A DNA stretch of 64,000 nucleotides from Eonycteris spelaea (lineage: Eukaryota > Chordata > Mammalia > Chiroptera > Pteropodidae): positions 186,001 to 250,000 of the forward strand of contig PUFA01000118.1 in assembly GCA_003508835.1 (NCBI GenBank), in the 5' to 3' direction. Positions within the stretch are counted from its first letter, which is position 1. Every line of letters begins with the position of its first letter. Positions 1 through 10,979 of this stretch are shown here, piece after piece. The translations under genes and the position numbers were made by a program. A model generated the notes under the pieces. The model was not told the origin of the DNA. It was given only the letters and a program-made list of their open reading frames with translations, and searched no databases.

Positions 1-600
1 AGAAGTCAGAATTTGATTATTAGGATGAAAAAATGCAAAACCAAGGAAAACTAAACAATGTATTATCCAGCAAAAAAATATGTATGTGTAAAACTATGTA
101 TTTTTTTAAAACATAAGAATGATGAATATAAAATCCAGGTTTGTGATAAACAGTGGTTAAAAAGGGTAGATATGCTATAGAAAAGAAAGTCACAGTGTTT
201 ATATCTTAGCAGCTGTTACATTGTAATTACACCAGTGTTTTATTATCATGCTTTATAATTTACGTATACATTACGTATTCTTTTGCATGTCAAATATTAC
301 ATAAGAAAGAAACAAACAAACAAATGAAAAAGAATTGGGCAGTAAAATGATGATCAAGAAGTGTGTCTGTGGGCTGGACAGATCCACTTCAGATGACTGA
401 GAATGATCCAGCCCACATGCAGGGGAACTCAGAAATGCCAGAATTTGGAGGCCTTTTCTTTGATGTCATTAGAGCTTTCTAGAGAAGAATTTTTCTGAAT
501 TTTTGCCAGAGGTGGTGAGGTAGAGCCTACTGATATTGTGTTAGAGGAAACTGGGATGGTAGGTCTATAAGCCTGTTTTCTACTGAAGCTTCCTCTCCCA
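1..600. other. Unassigned AT-rich sequence
   Basis: I recognise no repeat family, exon or RNA gene here. The sequence is AT-rich with short A-runs and stop codons in all frames. It may be unique non-coding DNA or repeats too old to recognise by eye. Confidence 0.5.
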
Positions 601-619
601 TACTCTCTGTTATCTTAGA

Positions 620-1615
620 TTAATTTTTTATTCTTTTGTTGTAATTTTAATGGGATCTCTGGGGAAAAGAAAATAATTACATGTGGTTAATTTACCATGT
701 TTACGTGGAAGTGTATTACAATCTGATTTATCAACTTCAGATAATATCTCATGTCTTTCTTCAATGAAAGACGAGGTTTTGCTTGTATTACAACTCTCAA
801 GAACTTTTGAGAATGATATCGTTCTTAGTAACACTATTTGTTACTCTTCTAAATTGAAGTTACATATAGTTTTTCCAATTATGATCTTGATAATCACTAT
901 GTAAGATACATTAATCTTCCATTTATCTTTCCTATGATGTTCTTATAGAGTATTGTTTCTAGTGCCTCATTAACTTATTTTTCTTGCTAAAAGAATAATG
1001 TCCCTTACCATATTCTCAAGATTGTCCATCATTATCAGTTATTCTAAAAGTTGTTTGGAATCTTCTTTTTCCTCAGACACATGTCTTACAGAGTCCTACA
1101 TCCCTGCAATCTAATCTCTAGCAGCTTTTTTCTAAGCATCAGGTTTTTGTAAATTTCTTGCTCCTTTGAATCTAAAAGTCATTTTCTTTTTTAAGTTCTA
1201 GGAAATTGTTTCTTATGATTTTTTTGACAATTTTCTCTCCTCTTTTTCTTTGTTCTTTTTTTCTAAAACTGTCAGTTGTCTGATAGTAAACCTCTTGATT
1301 TGATCTTATATGTGCCCTCAGCCCCCTACCCTGAACCCTAATTATCTTTCCTTGTCTTTTAAAATATGTTTTCTCTACATTCAGGAAAATTTCATCACTT
1401 TGTTTTTCGTCTTCTATTTAATTTTTTTTTCTTTTTGCAATTATATTTTTATTCTTTGAAAGATCTTTCAAATTCTTTGTGTATTCTGTTCATTTTGTTC
1501 TCATTTTATAAGAAATAACATCTTAAGTTTTTCTGAGTATTCTAATTAGAGGTTTTTGAAAGTTCTCTTTGCTTTTCAAAAAATCTGTTTCCATTATCGT
1601 TAGCTAGTTTTTTTA
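620..1615 (-). mobile_element. Possible decayed L1 relic, antisense
   Basis: The plus strand is strongly T-rich and C-poor over about 1 kb, which is the usual look of an old L1 inserted on the minus strand. It abuts a clearer minus-strand L1 3' UTR at about 1620. I cannot match specific coding landmarks, so this is an inference from composition and position. Another old element is possible. Confidence 0.3.
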
Positions 1616-1617
1616 AA

Positions 1618-1990
1618 AAATGAGGTATAATTGGCATGTAACATTGTGTAAGTTTAAGATGTACAATGTGTTGGTTTAATACAATTACATATTGCAATAT
1701 GATGATCTAACACCTCTATCATGTCACATAATTATAATTTCTTTTTTGTGTGTGTGGTGAGAACAATTAAGATCTAGTTTCTTAGTAACTTTGAAGTTTA
1801 TAATAATACAGCATGCTGATTATAATTACTACGCTGTGTATTAGGTCTCCAGAATGTATTTATCTACTAGCTACAAACTTTTAACCTTAAACATCTCCCC
1901 AATTAGCTTTTGTGCTTTATTAATTTTTATAATCTTCTACAATCATTATCTAGGATTCTCTATTTCCTCATGATCCTTGGAGTCTGTTCA
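1618..1990 (-). mobile_element. L1 3' UTR fragment (L1MA/L1MB-like), antisense
   Basis: Read on the plus strand, this follows the reverse complement of an old mammalian L1 3' UTR. It has TTTAAGATGTACAATGTG near 1653, then a run resembling GTGGTGAGAACATTTAAGATC near 1755, then GTCTCCAGAATGTATTTATC near 1846. These landmarks are in the expected order. The copy has many substitutions, so it is old. No target-site duplication was found. Confidence 0.75.
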
Positions 1991-1994
1991 TTTT

Positions 1995-2680
1995 TAAAAA
2001 GAAAGTACAGGCTAGCTGATGCAGGTTTTCTGTGCTGTGTTCTAGGGAGGTCTATCTTCTCATTAGGTTTACATCTTTAACGGGAAGTTTTCCTAGAGTC
2101 CTAGATATTAAGTTCTAGGTATTATGTAATACCTAGGATCTTCTTCTGGGCTTTATTTTAAAGCATATGTGTTTAGGATTGGGGCGACCTGTGATTAGGC
2201 CTGCAGTCCCTCGAATAACAGAACAAAAAGTTTTACTCTGAAAATGATCAGCTTAGATATTTATTCCCGATTTATCAACTTTAGGTGACATTTTTTCACC
2301 TTTCCTAATAGAGAGGTGAGACTTTGGCTTTTTTTTTTTTTTTTTACTCTTCATCTTTTAAAATTTGTAAACTTACTAAAAAAATTCTCTCTTTATTCTA
2401 GTTTCCAAGACTGCATCCCTTGTTTTCTGCTTTCCCATATCCCAGTAACCCTCATACCATTTTTTTGTAACCCTCAGAACCCCTGATGGCATTTAAATTT
2501 CCTTACTGTTCAAAGTCCCAATGCTGAGCTACTTCAAAGAGTTAATTCAACAGCTCAATGATGTCTACAAGGGGCAGATTCCTATCTCTCTCTTCTCTGT
2601 CAACCTCAGGCCATCGCTTTCATGACCTCAAGGTGTCTATCTCGGTCCCAGTAATGAAAGCATCATGCTGTTTTTTTCTT
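1995..2680. other. Unassigned stretch with T-run and a 22-bp palindrome
   Basis: No repeat family is recognised. It contains a perfect 22-bp palindrome at 2115-2136 (arms CTAGGTATTA and TAATACCTAG, two-base centre) and a run of about 17 T at 2329-2345. The T-run could be the tail of an unrecognised minus-strand retroposon. No coding potential is visible. Confidence 0.4.
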
Positions 2681-2684
2681 TATA

Positions 2685-3100
2685 TCTCTTTAAAAAAATT
2701 TTTTTTCAATTACAATTGACATACAATATCGTATTAGTTTCAAGTATACAGCGTAGTGGTTAGACATTTGCATAACTTACAGAGTGATCACTCCTGATAA
2801 GTCCTGCATCCACCTGACACCATACATAGTTATTACAATATTATTGACTATATTCCTTATGCTGTACTTTACATCCCCATGACCAATCTGTAACTGTCAA
2901 TCTGTATTTTTTTAATTCCTTCATCTTTTTCACCCAGTCCCTTAAACCTCCTCCTATCTGGCAACCATCAGTTTGTTCTCTGCACCTATGAATTTGTTTC
3001 TGTTTTGTTTGTTTATTTTGTTTTTTGGAACCCATGTGTAAGTGAAATCATATGGCATCTGTCTTTCTCTATCTGCCTTATTTTTTATTAAGATTCCCTC
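2685..3100 (-). mobile_element. L1 3' end, laurasiatherian type, antisense
   Basis: The plus strand reads the reverse complement of an L1 3' UTR. Landmarks in order are ATTGACATACAATAT, GTTTCAAGTATACAGC, GTGGTTAGACATTTGCATA, ACCATACATAGTTATTACAA and GCTGTACTTTACATCCCCAT. It then reaches a stretch near 3030 (GTAAGTGAAATCATATGGCA) that belongs to the region just downstream of ORF2. The short reading frames here on the minus strand are translation of this non-coding tail. Divergence looks moderate. Confidence 0.85.
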
Positions 3101-3104
3101 TGAA

Positions 3105-5390
3105 GCCTCCCAGTTGATGTGCCCTTCTTTCTCATTAATCGGCATTGAGTCACAGAGACTCTCGTATGCCAATCGCTGGCAAAGGGAATAAAATCACTAT
3201 TGTTGGCTTAAATTGGTCAGGATTTACTCCGGAGTCATGTGTATGTGTTGGATTGATGGTTGAAAGTTTTAGCAAAATTGGGACTCTGCGGAAGGAAAGA
3301 AGCTCCGGAGACTTGGTGTAGGGACAGCAGATGGCCATTAGCGTCTCCCTCAGTCTGAACGTTGAGCCGTCAGAGAGCCTAAGGAGGCAGCTTCCCATTT
3401 TATTTCAGTGTCTAGACAGAGCTGAGATATGGATATGGAGAAAACAATTAGAATATTAACAACATATCATCGATCATTCTTTATAAAACTATTCCTCAAT
3501 TTGAAAAGAGAATCAACGAGATTTTTTTTTCCTGAGGCTATGAAATGAATTTTTCTCTCCCCCTTACTTTTTTTGTTTCACTGCCAGCGAATTCCAATAC
3601 ATCTTCTTATAACACGAAGACTGCAGGCTGTCTAAGATACGGTTCTCCCGACATTTTATGAGTCAGCATCCCAGATGGTAACAATTTGAAACTGCTCATT
3701 CAATGCAGGAATGAAGGTACTGACTAGCAGCCCCAGCAGCCTGGTACAGCTTGATAAGGGTTGCCAAGGAGACAGGTGGCCAGTTTAATGATAGCTGATA
3801 ACAGTCCTTTCAAAGGCCTCACACAGTGAAGGAGGGGAGGAAAAGTATAGTAGAAACAGAAAAAGGCTGAGATGAGTAAGTGCATGGAGAAAAGGTGTCT
3901 CTTCACCCTTGGCTCCCTCCCAACTCGGTACTTAATGATATGATGGTAATATAACTTGCACATGACTGAGCAGCTTATGACAGGTGCACAATGCCCCCTT
4001 GCCAACTTAATTTATGTTCTGTTTATGTCGGCCAGTGCACAGCACAGTGCAATAAAAATTATATGGGTTACGGAAAAGTGAAGTGAACTCTGGAGGGTCT
4101 CGTTTAATTAGTTTCTGTACAGAACACCATCCTCCATGAATTGATATTGCCATTGAAATAGATTCCTCTCCCAGTCCCACCAGGAGAAAAATCTGCGGTG
4201 AGCACAGCCTTGGAACTCCCTGAGTTTGTTGTTTGTGATGTGAGAAATTTAATTTTTATATTCTCACTTCTTTCCATGGTTTCTAATTGTAATTTCTGAG
4301 CACAGCAAAAATATTTAGTTACCTGATTTTACATGTGGACTGAGAACAAAAGACCCTCTGAGCTAGATAATCTGTCTATTAACACTGAAGTAAAACAAAT
4401 AAAACAAGAATCTTTGCATACCCATTTGGGAAAATATTTTCCTTAAATCAGGTAGTGAACTATTTAGATAATAAGGAGCTTAACATTTACCTGTATTTTT
4501 AACTGACTTTTTTATTTTTTCAAATTTGAAGAAATGAAATGAATAAGTCTGATGTCCTTTTCAATTTTTAAATTTGACATTCTGGGAGCCCTGGATCTAG
4601 GACCATAAAATGCTTTTGACTTCTCATTGGCCACCCAATAATTTGGACAACTCGAGATTCTTGATGCTCTCATGGATTAAATGTATCTTCCAAGTTCTCA
4701 TGTGGAGTCTGGACTAATTTCTCCAGAATAAGTTTGTTGACACATGTAGTTTATTACCTTAAACACCTTTCTTCTGATTAGTGCTGGATTTAGTGAATAG
4801 TTAGAGAAAAGCTTTGGGATAATTCTGCAGCCCACCCACAATATAAAATAAAGAGTTATCTTCAAATTTGGAAGGATTTTAATTAAGTTACTTTTGGAAA
4901 AACAATAATGAATATAATTTTTTTATGGATTAGGTAACCAAGTATCCGAAGGATAAAATCAAATCTTAAAAATACACCATACATTTATAAGGGTATGAAA
5001 GTTTAAAAGAAAATTGCCTTTTATTTAAAATGTATGCATCATCAAAGGAAAGATTATAAACAATGTTTGTAATGATATTATGAATCTGTATTATTGGGAA
5101 ACAGCTGGGGACAGAAAAGTGCAGTCTTGTCTGCCCATTTGTTTCCAGGAAGAGGGTCTTTCTTTTAACCCAACCATTTTTTATTCTTTAAAATAGGAAT
5201 AAAAAAATTGTCACCTTATACAAATTACATTACAATTCATTTTAAGTATTTATTTAGACATTTATTATTTTGTTAATCTTATCTAATTTATTAATTTTTA
5301 GTCATTTTGTGTATGCATGTGTGTTATCTGATGTTTGTATTTTCCTGCGGCTAAAACTAGGTTAGCATTATTCTATGTTTATTTGCTTAT
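3105..5390. other. Unassigned stretch, about 2.3 kb
   Basis: I see no repeat family I can name, no exon and no RNA gene. Around 3150-4010 it is somewhat less AT-rich and contains minus-strand frames of 82 and 93 codons, but their translations show no recognisable domain. Beyond 4100 the DNA is plain AT-rich. It could contain conserved non-coding DNA, which cannot be judged from one sequence. Confidence 0.5.
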
Positions 5391-5399
5391 TATATGTCT

Positions 5400-5525
5400 T
5401 GGCAGATAAGATGTTAAATTTCAGCAAGGCACGGATTGTTTTGCAGACTGTCTTATTCTGAGAGCTTATAACATTACCTAAGACTCAATAATTTTTGTTA
5501 AATGAATTTAATAAATACATAAATA
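5400..5525 (+). mobile_element. Possible L2 3' tail
   Basis: The order GTTTTGCAGACTGTCTTATT, then a TAAATGAATTTAATAAATA-like end, resembles a worn L2 3' terminus (the consensus ends in a stretch like GCTCAATAAATATTTG). The match is short and weak; chance similarity is possible. Confidence 0.35.
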
Positions 5526-5834
5526 ATGAAAATGTTTGCAATCCAAAGTATCCTGATTCTGTATTAGAAAACCTCGAGGTAAAATCATTAATAAAATGTT
5601 TTACTAAAATATTTTTAATTTGAGAATGCTCAAATTCAGTACCCTCCTAGGGATGAGCACCGTGCTGAACATAGTGATGTGAAGAATTTACTATCTTAAC
5701 AAATAATACCTAAAAGGATTAGAAAATAACAAAAGATGGCATATAATTAATTAATAAATTGTATGGTGATAAATGACAGAAGAGTTTTGATCAATATGCA
5801 ATGGAGTGAAAATGTTTAACTGACCCTTGACATG

Positions 5835-6191
5835 TGCTATGTCTAAATTGTGCACCCTCTAAAATTCCTATGTTGAGCTTCTAACCTCCAGTACTTCACA
5901 ATGTCAAGGCATTTGGAGACAGGGCCTTTTAAAGAGGCATTTAAGGTGAAATGTGGTCATGTGACCAGGTCTGTGTCTGATAATTGGTGTTCTTACAAAA
6001 AGAGATCAAGGCATGGTCACACACAGAGGGATGATGATATGAACACACAAGGAGAAGATGGTCGTCCACATGCCAAGGAGAGAGGCCTCGAAAGTAGCCA
6101 GCCCTACCAACAGCTTGGTCTCAGAATGCTAGTCTCCAGAACTGAGAGAAAATTAATTTTTATTGTTGTTAAGACCTAGCAAACCAATACA
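5835..6191 (+). mobile_element. 5' LTR of a MaLR (ERVL-MaLR, MLT1/MST-like) element
   Basis: This LTR starts TGCTATG and follows the MaLR order: CACCCTCTAAAATTCCTATG, a GGAGACAGGGCCTTTTAAAG block, AGGTGAAATGTGGTCATGTG, then CTCCAGAACTGAGAGAAAAT, and an end near CCAATACA. The same order recurs at 7490-7835, about 1.65 kb downstream. The frame at 5901-6179 (92 codons) is a chance reading across the LTR, not a gene. Confidence 0.85.
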
Positions 6192-7489
6192 GTTTTGGTA
6201 CCAAGAAGTAGGGTGCTACTGTAAAAATATCTAAAAATGTGGAAATGATGTTAGAACTGGGAAAATGGATAAACGCTAGAAGAGTTTTGAAAATCTAGCA
6301 TTTTTTAGAAAAATCCTAGATTGCCTGGAAGAGGCTGTTGATAGAAACAAGAATGTTGAAGGTACTTCTGGTGAGGTGTCAGATGGAAATGAGGAACAAG
6401 TTATTAGAAACTGAAGAAAAAATGATCTTTGCCCTAAAGTGGCAAAGAACTAGAATCTGTGTTCTAATGTTTTGTGGAAACTCGAATTTATAAGTGATGA
6501 ACCTGGATATTCAGCTGAAGAGATTTCTAAGTAGTGTTGAAAGTGCAGCCTGGTTTCTTCTTGCTGAGTATAGTATAATGTGAGAGGAAAGAGATAAATT
6601 GAAGAAATTGTTAAGCAAAAAGAATCAGAATTTGAATAATTCTTGGCCTATCCATATTTCAAAAAAAAAAAAATGAGAACTCATGTTCTGAAAAGAACAT
6701 CAAAGATGTTGCTGGACAACCATTTGAAAAGAGAGTACAGTCATGTGCCTTATATACACACTGAGCCATCTCAGCAGAAGCCTGGAATAGAGATGGGGTT
6801 ATCCTAATGGAACATGTCAGCTTTGACTGAAGGGGGAAGAAACAAGACAAAATGAAGAAAGGCTGTCAGATTTCTGGGATTCTACGGGACAAGCCAATAG
6901 AGCTATCTGGATGAAAACATGTGTTATTCTTCAAGAAAAGAGAAGAATGCAGACATTGGCAGGCTGCCACTGCCAAGGCACAGGCTTGGGGTTGAGGCTG
7001 TATCTTCTTCAGTTCCCAAGGAGTCAGGTCCCTTGTTCGAAGCTGAGGGGGCAGCACCCTTGCTGTGGTGAGCACAGGAGAAAGGTCAATCCCACTAGGC
7101 CTGATGGACAGAGCATGGAGCTAGAGAAGATTGTTCTTGAGCTTTAAGATGCAGTAGAATTTTCCTTGCTAACTTTCAGATTTGCTTGAGACCCATCACC
7201 CATGTCTGATTTCTCCCTTTTAGAATGGAAATGTCTGCCCTATGCCTATTCCACCATTGAGTTTTTGAAGCACAAAACTTCTCTGATTTTACAGGTTCGT
7301 AGCTGAAGAGGAATTTTGCTTCAGGTTGAATCATACCTCCAGTCTTACCCATACCTAATTTAGATAGTATTGATGAGATTTTGGACTTAGTGTTGATACT
7401 GGAATGGATTAAGATTTGTGAGGCTGTTGAGATGAAGTGAAGTATTTTGCATGTGAGAAAGACATAAACTGGGACCAGAAGGCAGAGTA
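6192..7489 (+). mobile_element. MaLR internal region (non-coding remnant)
   Basis: Immediately after the first LTR the sequence reads TTTTGGTACCAAGAAGTAGG, a worn form of the start of MaLR internal DNA (the family usually has TTGGTACCAGGAGTGGGGTG). Further matches are AAAATGTGGAAATGATGTTA, GTGTCAGATGGAAATGAGGA and, near the end, GGAATGGATTAAGATTTGTG with AGTATTTTGCATGTGAGAAA. MaLR internal regions lack functional gag, pol and env, and none is visible here. It ends where the second LTR begins. Frames of up to 122 codons here are not genes. Confidence 0.8.
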
Positions 7490-7838
7490 TGATAAAGTAA
7501 ATTATGCTGACCCTTCTCCCCAAATTCATACGTTGTCCTAACATCTGATGTCTCAGAATGTGACTTCATTTGGAGACAGGACCTTTAAAGAGGCAATTAA
7601 GTTAAAATTTGGTCATATGATTGGGCCCTAATGCAAAATGGCTGCTGTCTTTATAAGAATTAGAGATTAGGACACAGAAGGAAGAGCATATGAAGACACA
7701 GAGAGAAGACAATTATTGATAAGCCATGAGAGAGGTTTGAAACAACCTGCTGACATCTTAGTTTTGGACTTTCAGTCTCCAGACTGTGAGATAATTAATT
7801 TTTTTAATATTTCTGTAAGCCAGTATTAATGTAACCAC
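7490..7838 (+). mobile_element. 3' LTR of the MaLR element
   Basis: Same orientation and family as 5835-6191. Shared blocks include CCCCAAATTCATACGTTG, GGAGACAGGACCTTTAAAGA, TGGTCATATGATTGGGCCCT, TTTATAAGAATTAGAGA and CTCCAGACTGTGAGATAATT. The two LTRs differ at many positions, as expected for two copies that were identical at insertion and have since drifted for a long time. No clear 5-bp target duplication was found at the outer ends. Confidence 0.85.
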
Positions 7839-7859
7839 TTCCATTTGTGATTTTAGTTA

Positions 7860-9270
7860 ATTTTATACTCTTTATTTCTTTGTCAGTATAGATAAATGTT
7901 TATCAATTTTATTGATCTTTTCAAATAACCAACTTGAAGTTTTGTTGAATCTCTCTATTGTTTTTCTACTCTCTATTTTATTTATCTCTGCTTTAACCCA
8001 TATTCCTTCCTTCTGAGAGCTTTGAGTTTAGTTTGGCCTTCCTTTCTAGTTCTTCATGGTATAAAGTTATGTATCCATTTGAGAACTTTTTTTAATGTAG
8101 GCATTTACAGCTATAAGTTTTCCTCTGAGAACTACATTCACTGCATCCCTTAAGTTTTTGTTTGTTGTGATTTTATTTTTATTCATTTCTAGATATGTTC
8201 TAAATTCCAGCATAACTTTTTCATCAATCCACTGGTTATTTAAGAGTGTGTTGTTAATTCCACAAATTTTTAAATTTTATTTTTCTTTCTGTTATTTTTT
8301 TCTGGCTTCATTTTACTGTGGTCAAAAAATGCTCTTTGTACGATTTTAATCTTTTGTACTTTATTGGGCTTGTTTGTGGCCTAACATAGTATATCCTGGA
8401 GAATGTTCCATGAGCATATGAGAATAATGTGTATTCTGCTATTGTTGGGTGGGATGGTCTATGCATGTCTGTTAGATTTGCTTGGTTTATAATGTTGTTC
8501 TAGTGCTCTATTTCCTTATTGACCAGAAGATATTCTACCCATTTCGAACATGGTATACTGGTCTCTAACTATTATTGTGTAACTGTCTATTCTCTCTTCA
8601 ATCCTGGCAATGTTTAGTTAATATTTTTAGACTGTTGTTTGGTGCATACATGTTTACAATTCTTATTTCTTTTTAAACAATTGACCTTTTTATTAATGTT
8701 TAATGTGCTTTTTTCTCTTGTAACATTTTTTTAACTTAAAGTGTAATTTGTTTGATAATATGTCCATCCCAGCTCTTTTTTTATTATTTGTTTTGAATAT
8801 CTTTCTCCATCCTTTCAACCAATTTGACTTTAAATCTAAAGTGAATCTCTTATAGATAGCATATAATTGAATCATGGCTTTTTATTTTGCTTTTTTATCC
8901 ATTCTGCCAGTTTCTGCTTTTTTATCAAGGAGTTTAATCCATGTACATTTAAAGTAACTAGTGATAAAGAAGGACTTTTTCTGTCATTTTGTTCTTTACT
9001 TTTTTCCTTTCTAAAATTAAATTTATTGGAATGACATAGGTTACCAAAATTATACAGGTTTCAAGTGTACAATTCTATAATATACCATCTGTTCTTTGTT
9101 TTCTATATGTCTTATACCTATTTTGTACCTCATTTATTCCATTACTGTCTTCTTTTATGTTTAGTTTATTTTTAAATTTTTATAGTGATTCATTTTGATT
9201 CCATTCTCATTGCCTTTTGCATGTGGTTTTTAGATATTTTCTCTGTAGTTATCATGGAGATAACATTTAA
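7860..9270 (-). mobile_element. L1 ORF2 relic, antisense, interrupted
   Basis: The plus strand reads reversed L1 ORF2: TTGATCTTTTCAAATAACCA near 7913, TCTATTTTATTTATCTCTGC near 7972, CAGCTATAAGTTTTCCTCTG near 8109, GTTAGATTTGCTTGGTTTAT near 8471 and TAATCCATGTACATTTAAAG near 8936. It resumes after a nested insertion at 8998-9089 and fades near 9270. No intact ORF2 remains. The 63-codon plus-strand frame at 8158 is antisense noise. Confidence 0.85.
8990..9097 (-). mobile_element. Short young L1 3' end nested in older L1, with 8-bp duplication
   Basis: About 90 bases read the reverse complement of a younger L1 3' UTR (GGAATGACATAGGTTACC, then GGTTTCAAGTGTACAATTC). A TGTTCTTT motif at 8990-8997 recurs exactly at 9090-9097, flanking the insert, with a degenerate T-rich tail after the left copy. 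This is the structure of a strongly 5'-truncated L1 copy on the minus strand. The older L1 sequence continues on both sides. Confidence 0.75.
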
Positions 9271-9274
9271 GCAA

Positions 9275-10140
9275 AAACCAAGATTTCACACTGGGAACAT
9301 GGGCTTCTCTCTTTAAGACCACCACTGTGCCAGGTAGGGGTTGGGGTAAGGGTGAGTAAAAATGTCACAAAGCTTTTCCTAACAACATGAAATTTCCTTT
9401 TTCTAAATTCAACATTTATTTGGCTGTTGTAAACCTTTGATTCTTTTCCAGAGTTCCGACAAAGTTAGTTGTGACATTTTTTGCCTGTTTTTTAATGTTT
9501 CCGTGGGGTTTAAGAGCTCAAAGCTGCCATTTTGTAATTTTGCTAACATTACTCCTTTTTGTTTTTGTAACCAACATTTACGTTAGTTTTATTTGCAATG
9601 CAGTATGAACATCTCTACTTTTATGAGAAAATATTAACATATTTAATATATTGACAGAAATAATATGCTGTTTTAAAACTCAATTCTAATTTTAATACTT
9701 CATTATTGTTGATTTTATCCTTTTGCTATATGTACTTAGGCTGTGATTTCTTAATTATTTTTCCTTAGTTTTAGAAATTATGCATTCAGTTTTAATACTA
9801 CTACTTATTACATTTGAATTTTCAAAAAACATTTCTTAATTTCTATATCTCTGCTTATGAAGGTAAAAATGGAATAATATCTTTTGGACTTCCTTAATAG
9901 AAGACAACTATATTTTTACTATTTCCTTGTTTTCCCAATATCTAGTTTTTGTTAGTGTAAAATCAAGTACAAAGCCCAGGTGAACGTTATGAAATTATTA
10001 TTATAAAATATATACATATTATTTTAAATAATTATACATACAGTTGCATAAATATTTATATTTGTAACTGTATTTACTACAATTTATATCTGACTCTACA
10101 CTGCAAAGTAACCAATTCTTACAATCCATCTTTACATATT
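9275..10140. other. Unassigned AT-rich stretch
   Basis: No family is recognised. T-rich tracts suggest it may include further decayed L1, but I see no landmark. No coding potential. Confidence 0.45.
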
Positions 10141-10142
10141 TT

Positions 10143-10497
10143 CTTAGTACATGTTGCTATAACAGAATACCACAGACTGTGTGACTTAAACAACAAATGT
10201 TTCTTTCTTACAGTAATGGAAGCTAGAAGTCTGAGATCAGGGTGCCAGCATTGTAAATTCCTGACGGGAGCTATCTTCCTGGTTTACAGATCTAGTCTTC
10301 TGGCTGTATTCTCAAATAGTGGAGAGAGAGCTCTGGTCTCTTCACCCCCTAGTAAAGGCACCAATTCCCTCAAGGGGGACCCACCTCATACAAACCCATT
10401 CACCCCAAATACCATCGCATTGAGGACTAGAACTGCATATCGACTTGGTGGTGGTGGGGAAGGGGTACATAAACTTTCAGTCTATAGTATACACCAT
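10143..10497 (-). mobile_element. MaLR solo LTR (MST/MLT1-like), antisense
   Basis: The plus strand gives the reverse complement of a MaLR LTR: GCTATAACAGAATACCACAG at 10154, GTAATGGAAGCTAGAAGTCT, GAGATCAGGGTGCCAGCATT, then a CACCAATTCCCTCA block and an end resembling TTTCAGTCTATAGTATACA near 10495. No internal region follows, so it is a solo LTR. The 99-codon plus-strand frame at 10216-10515 lies inside it and is not a gene. Confidence 0.85.
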
Positions 10498-10499
10498 GA

Positions 10500-10975
10500 C
10501 ATCTCTACTTTTTGACTTTTATTTCATAAATATCATATCTTCTCATTATAGTTATATCTGTTCTCACCATACATAAATAATAATTTAGCTAATTTTAAAA
10601 TGTCTAGGTCAAAAAGGTATTTCTTGTAAATTCTGGAGATAATACAGGCTTTATTGCTTTATTATTCCTGAAAGTTAGTAATCTGTCCAGAATTATTTTT
10701 ATTTCTCTATAGATACTCTAATTTTTCTTTTGAATAATTTCAGAATTTGTCTTTATGATGGTAATTGACAATTTTACCTGGAGAATATGTAGATACAAGT
10801 CATTTTTTATTAATAGTTCCTGGACCAAAAAAAGTAATTTTACCTAAATACACATTGTTTTTTTTCTTAATGTCTAGGATAGGAGGTCTTTCCAATTATG
10901 CACAATTATAACTTAAATTCCCATTGTTCTGCCTTTCTCCTCAGGAATACCTATAAGTTTTTAAGACTTTTTTTT
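10500..10975. other. Unassigned AT-rich stretch
   Basis: Short unassigned interval between an LTR and an L1M. No recognisable repeat, exon or RNA gene; it ends in a T-run near 10970-10979 that probably represents the tail of the adjacent minus-strand L1. Confidence 0.45.
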
Positions 10976-10979
10976 TTTT

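Noticed and set aside
7176..7544. 122-codon minus-strand frame.
   Set aside because: It crosses the MaLR internal region and the start of the 3' LTR in antisense; no domain is visible.
10216..10515. 99-codon plus-strand frame as a possible exon.
   Set aside because: It lies within a reversed MaLR LTR and is a chance frame.
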